A DNA stretch of 64,000 nucleotides from Henriciella mobilis (GTDB lineage: Bacteria; Pseudomonadota; Alphaproteobacteria; Caulobacterales; Hyphomonadaceae), in NCBI RefSeq assembly GCF_003576315.1, contig NZ_QWFZ01000020.1:186001-250000 (forward strand), in the 5' to 3' direction. The notes under the pieces are model-generated. The model saw only the letters and a list, made by a program, of their open reading frames with translations. It ran no database searches and had not been told where the DNA came from. How positions within the stretch are numbered: position 1 is the first letter of the stretch; the number at the start of each line of letters is the position of its first letter. Positions 58,690 through 64,000 of the stretch are shown here, in pieces. The position numbers and the translations under genes are program-made.

Positions 58690-60423
58690 ATGTCTGACCA
58701 GAAGAGGAAACTCCGGTCTCAGGCCTGGTTCGGCACAGCCGACAAGAACGGCTTCATGTACCGGTCCTGGATGAAGAATCAGGGGTTTCCGGCACATCAG
58801 TTCGACGGCAAGCCCGTCATCGGCATCTGCAATACCTGGTCTGAACTCACCCCCTGCAACGCACATCTTCGCGGTGTTGCCGATCGGGTTAAGCAAGGCA
58901 TCTACGAGGCGGGCGGCCTGCCGGTAGAGTTCCCTGTCTTCTCGAATGGCGAGTCGAACCTCCGCCCCACAGCCATGATGACCCGCAACCTTGCCAGCAT
59001 GGACGTCGAGGAGGCGATCCGCGGCAATCCCGTCGATGGGGTCGTGCTGCTGGTCGGCTGCGACAAGACCACGCCGGCCTTGCTCATGGGCGCGGCAAGC
59101 TGCGATGTCCCGGCCATCGTCGTCAGCGGCGGGCCGATGCTGAACGGCTACCACAAGGGCAAGCCCGTCGGCTCCGGCACGCTCGTCTGGCGGATGAACG
59201 AGCAATACAATGCCGGCGAGATCAGCCTCGACGAGTTCATGGCCGCCGAGCAGTCCATGTCGCGCTCGGCTGGCTCCTGCAACACGATGGGCACGGCCTC
59301 CACCATGGCCTGCATGGCCGAATCCCTTGGTGTGACGCTGCCCGAGAACGCCGCCATTCCCGCCGTCGATTCCCGGCGCTATGGCCTTGCGCACCTTTCC
59401 GGCATGCGCGCCGTGGAGATGGTGAAGGAAGACCTTGCCCTCTCCAAGCTCCTTACCCGCGAAGCCTTCGAGAACGCGATCCGCGCGAACGCCGCAATCG
59501 GCGGATCGACGAACGCCGTCATCCACCTGAAAGCCATCGCCCAGCGGATCGGCGTCGATCTCACGCTTGATGACTGGCAGACGCTGGGCGCGGACGTGCC
59601 GACCATTGTGGACCTGCAGCCCTCCGGCCGGTTCCTGATGGAGGAATTCTACTATGCCGGCGGCTTGCCTGTCGTCCTGCGCCGCCTCGGTGAACTCGGC
59701 CTCCTGCACCGCGGCGCGCTGACGGCGAACGGCAAGCCGATCTGGGAGAACGTCAAGGACGCGCCCTGCCACAATGACGAGGTCATCCGCCCGCTCGGCA
59801 ATCCGCTGGTCGCAAGCGGCGGCATCTGCATCCTTCGCGGAAACCTCGCCCCGCGCGGCGCCGTGCTGAAGGTTTCGGCCGCTACGCCAGAGCTGCTGAA
59901 GCATCGCGGCCGCGCCGTCGTCTTCGAAGACTTCAAGGACTACAAGGCCCGCTTTGCCGATCCTGATCTCGACATAGACGAGACCTCTGTCATGGTGCTG
60001 AAGAATTGTGGACCGAAAGGCTATCCGGGCATGGCTGAAGTCGGGAATATGGGCCTGCCGCCGAAACTGCTGAAGCGCGGGATCACCGATCTCGTCCGCA
60101 TTTCGGACGCGCGGATGAGCGGCACCGCCTTTGGCACCGTCGTCCTGCATGTGGCACCTGAAGCGGCAGAATTCGGTCCTCTCGCCGCCGTGCGCAATGG
60201 CGACATGATCGAACTCGATGCGCGCGCGGGCCGGTTGCATCTCGATATCCCGGATGAGGAGCTCGAGGCCCGCCTCGCTGAGCTTCGGGCCAGTACCGTC
60301 GCCCAACCTGCCGGAGGATATGAAGGCCTCTACCGCCGGCATGTGCTGCAGGCCGATGAAGGCTGCGATTTCGATTTTCTTGTTGGCTGCCGGGGCGCCG
60401 CCGTCCCGCCCCATTCCCATTGA
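58690..60423 (+). CDS. L-arabinonate dehydratase (IlvD/Edd family)
   Basis: A 577-residue Fe-S dehydratase converting L-arabinonate to L-2-keto-3-deoxyarabinonate. Cluster ligands are Cys in GICNTWSELTPCN, LLVGCDKTTPALLMGAAS and SRSAGSCNTMGTASTMA. The catalytic Ser segment is ISDARMSGTAFGTVVLH, and GPKGYPGMAEVGNMGLPPK is highly conserved. The N-terminus KLRSQAWFG...WMKNQGFP and the length match characterised L-arabinonate dehydratases of rhizobia better than D-xylonate dehydratase XylD. GGGAGAGG precedes the ATG. First gene of the rightward operon. Confidence 0.92.
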   Translation: MSDQKRKLRSQAWFGTADKNGFMYRSWMKNQGFPAHQFDGKPVIGICNTWSELTPCNAHLRGVADRVKQGIYEAGGLPVEFPVFSNGESNLRPTAMMTRNLASMDVEEAIRGNPVDGVVLLVGCDKTTPALLMGAASCDVPAIVVSGGPMLNGYHKGKPVGSGTLVWRMNEQYNAGEISLDEFMAAEQSMSRSAGSCNTMGTASTMACMAESLGVTLPENAAIPAVDSRRYGLAHLSGMRAVEMVKEDLALSKLLTREAFENAIRANAAIGGSTNAVIHLKAIAQRIGVDLTLDDWQTLGADVPTIVDLQPSGRFLMEEFYYAGGLPVVLRRLGELGLLHRGALTANGKPIWENVKDAPCHNDEVIRPLGNPLVASGGICILRGNLAPRGAVLKVSAATPELLKHRGRAVVFEDFKDYKARFADPDLDIDETSVMVLKNCGPKGYPGMAEVGNMGLPPKLLKRGITDLVRISDARMSGTAFGTVVLHVAPEAAEFGPLAAVRNGDMIELDARAGRLHLDIPDEELEARLAELRASTVAQPAGGYEGLYRRHVLQADEGCDFDFLVGCRGAAVPPHSH

Positions 60424-60434
60424 GCAATACTGCC

Positions 60435-61196
60435 ATGACCACCCCTGCCCCACTTACAAACACCTATCCGAGCCTCGCCGGCCGGACTGTCTTCATTACG
60501 GGTGGTGCGACGGGGATCGGCGCCGAGCTGGTCAGTGCATTTGCAGCCCAGAAGGCAAAGGTCAGCTTTGTGGACCTGCAGAAGGATGCGGGCAAAAGCC
60601 TTGCAGACACAACCGGCGCCAGCTTCTTCGAATGTGATCTACGCGACACCTGCAAGCTTGCCGACATCATTGCAAAGGTCGGCGAGGCGAACGGCCCGAT
60701 CAGCGTTCTCGTCAACAATGCCGCCGACGATACGCGCCACGATTTTCGCGAGGTTACTGAAGCCTATTGGGATGACAGGATCGCGGTGAATCTCCGCCAC
60801 GCCTTCTTCGCGATCAAGGCCGCGCATTCCCAGATGCTTGAGGCCGGCGGCGGCTCCATCGTCAATTTCGGCTCGATGAGCTGGTATGAATGCCAGGGCG
60901 GCATGACCGGCTACACCACGTCCAAGGCCGCCATCGAGGGCATGACGCGCGGCCTTGCCCGCGATCTCGGCGCCGACAATATCCGCATCAACACGCTGGT
61001 GCCGGGCTGGGTGATGACACCGAAGCAAAAGGCAATGTGGGTCGGCGAAGAGGTAAAGCGCGAGATCGAACGCGGTCAGTCGCTGAAGAGCGAGCTGCTG
61101 CCGCAGGATATCTGCGCCATGGCGCTGTTCCTCGCCTCGGACGATGCGCGGATGTGTACGGCCCAGTCGTTTATAGTCGACGGCGGCTGGATCTGA
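60435..61196 (+). CDS. Short-chain sugar dehydrogenase, XylB-like (probable L-arabinose 1-dehydrogenase)
   Basis: A 253-residue SDR. TVFITGGATGIGAELVSAF is the NAD-binding GxxxGxG, VLVNNAADDTRHDF the NNAG-like motif, SIVNFGSMSW the catalytic Ser, and GYTTSKAAIEGMTRGLARDLG the YxxxK. It resembles D-xylose dehydrogenase XylB of Caulobacter across its length. With an L-arabinonate dehydratase next door, oxidation of L-arabinose to the lactone is the likely role, though several pentoses may be accepted. ATG 60435 is 11 bases after the preceding stop; a TTG at 60420 overlaps that stop and is the alternative. Confidence 0.87.
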   Translation: MTTPAPLTNTYPSLAGRTVFITGGATGIGAELVSAFAAQKAKVSFVDLQKDAGKSLADTTGASFFECDLRDTCKLADIIAKVGEANGPISVLVNNAADDTRHDFREVTEAYWDDRIAVNLRHAFFAIKAAHSQMLEAGGGSIVNFGSMSWYECQGGMTGYTTSKAAIEGMTRGLARDLGADNIRINTLVPGWVMTPKQKAMWVGEEVKREIERGQSLKSELLPQDICAMALFLASDDARMCTAQSFIVDGGWI

Positions 61197-61228
61197 ATTC
61201 TAGAATAGAAAGAAAAACGGGAGGCCAA

Positions 61229-62188
61229 ATGAAACAGCTTATCACGCTAATTGTTAGCGCTATCGCTATCGCAGGGTGCGGTTCCGGAAGCTCGGAGGGC
61301 GGCGCCGACGACCAGCTCACCGTCGGTTTCTCTCAGGTTGGCTCCGAAAGCGGTTGGCGGACGTCGTTTACGCAGGCCGTGCAGGCCGAAGCGCGCGACC
61401 GGGGCATCGACCTGAAATTCTCCGACGCACAGCAGAAACAGGAAAACCAGATCCGCGCTGTGCGCAGTTTCATTGCCCAGGGCGTCGATGCCATTGTCAT
61501 CGCGCCCGTCGTCGAAACCGGCTGGAAGCCCGTGCTGACGGAAGCCAAGCGCGCCGGTATCCCGGTCGTCATCGTCGACCGTAACATGGCGCTCGAAGAT
61601 GACAGCCTGTACCTCACGCGCGTTGCGTCCGACTTCGTCGAGGAAGGCCGCAAGGCCGGCCGCTGGCTGATGGAAGAGACGGGCGGCGATTGCGACATCG
61701 TCGAGCTACAGGGCACGGTCGGCGCCACGGCCGCCATCGACCGCATGACCGGCTTCAATGAGGTGATCGCCAACTACCCCGATGCCGAGATCGTCATGAC
61801 ACAGACGGCAGACTTCACCCGCGCCCGCGGCAAGGAAATCATGGAGACCTTCCTGCGCGCCATGGACCCTGCCGATATCTGCGCGGTCTGGGCGCATAAT
61901 GACGAGATGGCGCTCGGCGCGGTGATCGCCATGAAGGAAGCCGGTATCGATCCAGGCGACGACATTCTCGTCGTCTCCGTCGATGCCGTGCCGGACATCT
62001 TCAAGGCCATGGCCGATGGCGACACCAACGCCACGGTCGAGCTGAGCCCGCATATGGGCGGCCCGGCCTTCGACGCAATCGAGGCGCATCTGCGCGGCGA
62101 GAGCGTGGAAAAGCTGATCTCGGTGAATGGCGACCTCTTCACCCAGGAGACCGCCGCCGAGGAATACCAGAAGCGGACCGCCGGCTGA
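61229..62188 (+). CDS. Furanose ABC transporter substrate-binding lipoprotein, YtfQ-like
   Basis: A 319-residue periplasmic binding protein of the ribose/galactose type (Peripla_BP_4). The lipobox is IAGC in MKQLITLIVSAIAIAGC. The segments VGFSQVGSESGWR, QQKQENQIRAVRSFIAQGVDAI, IVELQGTVGATAAIDR and DFTRARGKEIMETF closely match E. coli YtfQ, which binds galactofuranose. With arabinofuranosidases in the locus, L-arabinofuranose is the likely ligand (inference). GGAGG precedes the ATG by a short spacing. It is followed after four bases by the ATPase gene. Confidence 0.9.
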   Translation: MKQLITLIVSAIAIAGCGSGSSEGGADDQLTVGFSQVGSESGWRTSFTQAVQAEARDRGIDLKFSDAQQKQENQIRAVRSFIAQGVDAIVIAPVVETGWKPVLTEAKRAGIPVVIVDRNMALEDDSLYLTRVASDFVEEGRKAGRWLMEETGGDCDIVELQGTVGATAAIDRMTGFNEVIANYPDAEIVMTQTADFTRARGKEIMETFLRAMDPADICAVWAHNDEMALGAVIAMKEAGIDPGDDILVVSVDAVPDIFKAMADGDTNATVELSPHMGGPAFDAIEAHLRGESVEKLISVNGDLFTQETAAEEYQKRTAG

Positions 62189-62192
62189 GCCA

Positions 62193-63695
62193 ATGACTGC
62201 TGCCACGTCGCTACTCTCCCTCCGCGGGGTCCGGAAGGAATTTCCGGGCGTCGTCGCACTGGACGATGTCGACTTCGAGGTGAGGCCCGGCGAGGTCCAC
62301 GCGCTGCTCGGCGAAAACGGCGCGGGCAAGTCGACACTGATCAAGGTGCTGACAGGCGTCTATCCGCGCGATGGCGGGGAAATGTCGCTGGGCGGCGAGA
62401 CGCTGTCGCCGCAATCGGTTGGCGAAGCACAGGCGGCGGGGATCAGTACGGTGTACCAGGAGGTCAATCTCCTGCCCAACCTGTCGGTCGCGCAGAACCT
62501 CCTGCTCGGGCGCGAGCCGCGGCGCTTCGGCCTGACCGACTGGAAGCAGATGAATGCCAAGGCGCGCGAAACGCTGAAGCGATTCCGTCTCGACATCGAC
62601 GTGACCCGCCCGCTGGGTGCGTTCTCCGTCGCCATCCAACAGCTTGTCGCGATTGCCCGAGGTGTCGACCAGCGCGCGAAAATTCTTGTCCTTGATGAGC
62701 CGACGGCAAGCCTGGATGCCAGCGAAGTCGAGGTGCTATTCGACATCCTGCGCGACCTGCGGACCGCCGGGCTGGGCGTGGTCTTCGTCACCCACTTTCT
62801 CGACCAGGTCTATGCGCTATCGGACCGGATAACGGTGCTGCGTAATGGCAGGAAGATCGGGACGTTCGAGACAGCCGAACTCCCTCGCCCGAAACTCGTC
62901 GAGCACATGCTGGGCTATGAGCTCCAGGGCACGGCCAGCAGCCACGCAAGCCGCGGAACAGTAACAGAGGGAAACGACGCGGCGCTGGAAATGGACAGTG
63001 CCTGCGTATCGGGTTCGGTGCAGGAGATCAGCCTGGCGGCGCAATCGGGCGAGGCGATCGGTCTTGCCGGCCTGCTCGGTTCCGGGCGCACCGAAGTCTG
63101 CCGCGCACTCTTCGGTCTCGACACGCTTTCCAGTGGCCGGATTCGCCGCAATGGCCGCGATGTGCACATCACATCGCCGCGCGGCGCCATTGCAAAAGGC
63201 ATCGCGCTGTGCCCGGAGGACCGCAAGGCAAACGGCATCGTGGGCGAGCTTAGCGTGCGGGAGAATATTGCCCTCGCCTTGCAGGCCCGGCGCGGCTGGT
63301 GGCGGCCCATTCCGGCCCGTGAGAAGCGCGCCATGGCCGAGAAGGCGATTACCGATTTCAAGATTGCGACACCTGACGCCGACAAGCCCGTCCGCCTTCT
63401 CAGTGGCGGCAACCAGCAAAAGGTCATCCTCGCGCGCTGGCTCGCCATCGCGCCGGATGTGCTGCTCCTGGACGAGCCGACACGCGGCATTGATGTCGGC
63501 GCTCATGCTGAAATCCTGCGCCTCATCCACCAGCTCTGCGAGCGCGGAATGGCGTTGATTGTGACGTCTTCGGAACTGGAAGAACTCGTCGCCTTCAGCC
63601 ACCGCGTCATCGTGCTGCGCGACTTCCGCCAGATCGCAATGATCGAAGGCGAGGACATCACAGAGGACGCCGTCTTGCAGGCGATTGCCTCATGA
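62193..63695 (+). CDS. Sugar ABC transporter ATP-binding protein, YtfR-like
   Basis: A 500-residue protein with two ABC domains. The first has Walker A LLGENGAGKSTLIKVLTG, Q loop STVYQEVNLLPNLS, a signature region FSVAIQQLVAIARGV and Walker B ILVLDEPTASLD. The second has GLAGLLGSGRTEVCRALFG (Walker A degenerate, as usual for this family), ALCPEDRKANGIVGELSVRENI and signature LLSGGNQQKVILARWL before LLLDEPTRGIDVG. It drives uptake with the binding protein and the permease. The stop overlaps the permease start by ATGA. Confidence 0.94.
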   Translation: MTAATSLLSLRGVRKEFPGVVALDDVDFEVRPGEVHALLGENGAGKSTLIKVLTGVYPRDGGEMSLGGETLSPQSVGEAQAAGISTVYQEVNLLPNLSVAQNLLLGREPRRFGLTDWKQMNAKARETLKRFRLDIDVTRPLGAFSVAIQQLVAIARGVDQRAKILVLDEPTASLDASEVEVLFDILRDLRTAGLGVVFVTHFLDQVYALSDRITVLRNGRKIGTFETAELPRPKLVEHMLGYELQGTASSHASRGTVTEGNDAALEMDSACVSGSVQEISLAAQSGEAIGLAGLLGSGRTEVCRALFGLDTLSSGRIRRNGRDVHITSPRGAIAKGIALCPEDRKANGIVGELSVRENIALALQARRGWWRPIPAREKRAMAEKAITDFKIATPDADKPVRLLSGGNQQKVILARWLAIAPDVLLLDEPTRGIDVGAHAEILRLIHQLCERGMALIVTSSELEELVAFSHRVIVLRDFRQIAMIEGEDITEDAVLQAIAS

Positions 63696-64000
63696 CCGGG
63701 CCGAAGTCGATCATTTCCACACTGCAGCGCCACGGCGCGCTCTGGCCGCTGGTCGCGCTCGGCCTCATCTGGCTGGTCATCATCATCGTCAATCCGGGCT
63801 TCTTTGCTTTCACCATTCAGGACGGGCGAGTGTTCGGCGGCGTCATCGATATCTTCAATCGCGGCGCACCGGTCGCCCTGATCGCCATCGGCATGTCGCT
63901 CGTCATTGCTACTGGCGGAATCGACTTGTCGGTCGGAGCCGTGATGGCGATTGCGGGCGCCGTCGCGGCCAATCTCATTGTCGGGACGGACCTGCCCGCG
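63692..64000 (+). CDS. Sugar ABC transporter permease, YtfT-like, 5' part only
   Basis: The first 103 residues are in the window and the frame runs off the right edge without a stop. Two membrane segments are visible (~17-37 and ~62-80), and the conserved APVALIAIGMSLVIATGGID followed by LSVGAVMAIAGAVAANL marks the BPD_transp_2 permease family of ribose/furanose importers. It starts in an ATGA overlap with the ATPase gene. In YtfQRT-YjfF systems a second permease follows; that would lie outside the window. Confidence 0.93.
   Translation, partial: MTGPKSIISTLQRHGALWPLVALGLIWLVIIIVNPGFFAFTIQDGRVFGGVIDIFNRGAPVALIAIGMSLVIATGGIDLSVGAVMAIAGAVAANLIVGTDLPA

Noticed and set aside
58495-60453. 652-codon open frame on the minus strand
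   Set aside because: Antisense to the well-conserved L-arabinonate dehydratase; the His/Asp/Gly-rich translation is typical of a codon-bias shadow.
1-64000. Mobile elements, prophage or CRISPR arrays
   Set aside because: No transposase, integrase, phage structural gene, direct-repeat array or tRNA-associated duplicated end was seen; the tRNA at 537-613 has no copy of its 3' end that I could find nearby.

Overview
The window is a 64 kb stretch of an alphaproteobacterial chromosome at roughly 60-65% G+C. The gene content points to a stalked or budding, holdfast-forming lineage, most likely Hyphomonadaceae or a relative in Caulobacterales/Maricaulales: a holdfast (hfs) polysaccharide locus, a CheA/CheW/CheR/CheD/CheB chemotaxis set with a STAS protein, and oxidative (non-phosphorylating) pentose catabolism. 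This assignment is inference from gene content; no rRNA or other decisive marker is present. I saw no insertion sequence, prophage, CRISPR array or replication origin.

Layout. 1-446: end of an FAD-dependent L-2-hydroxyglutarate oxidase-like gene. 537-613: tRNA with a CAU anticodon. 961-10310: chemotaxis island. A forward operon holds STAS, cheY, cheA, cheW, cheR, then a second cheY and a small protein that looks like a remote CheZ/CheT phosphatase; it ends at a strong terminator. A convergent operon holds an MCP with a CheR/CheB docking tail, cheB and cheD. 10311-11452: over 1.1 kb without a recognisable gene. 11453-14393: two MarR regulators flank an hpd (4-hydroxyphenylpyruvate dioxygenase) operon; a perfect palindrome sits inside the hpd promoter. 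14426-15493: DUF3137 protein.

15687-24384: holdfast-type polysaccharide locus (initiating phosphotransferase, two GT2 enzymes, CE4 deacetylase, Wzy-like polymerase, HfsB, HfsA, HfsD) with no Wzx flippase. 24477-37399: mixed metabolism, including a beta-lactamase-fold lipoprotein, small membrane and Sel1 proteins, three 2-oxoglutarate/Fe(II) dioxygenases, an amidohydrolase and crotonase pair, a nucleoside hydrolase-ribokinase-GNAT operon, dienelactone hydrolase, membrane dipeptidase and RarA. 37482-41963: helical lipoprotein, S9 peptidase and Deg-type protease. 42045-49430: GPH transporter, ABM and RidA proteins, a crotonase, and an operon with two acyl-CoA dehydrogenase subunits separated by two paralogous secreted proteins of unknown function. 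49561-53237: divergent CobT-like protein, DUF1289 protein with a retropepsin-like protease, TauE/SafE and DusA.

53315-64000: an L-arabinose/arabinan utilisation locus. Leftward operon: FadR-type GntR regulator, AraD1-family protein, GH51 arabinofuranosidase, GH43 enzyme, secreted esterase. Rightward operon: L-arabinonate dehydratase, XylB-like sugar dehydrogenase, and a YtfQ/YtfR/YtfT-like furanose ABC transporter cut by the window end. The secreted and outer-membrane enzymes would release L-arabinofuranose, the transporter would import it, and the cytoplasmic enzymes would oxidise it. A sequence matching the FadR-subfamily consensus lies between the two operons.
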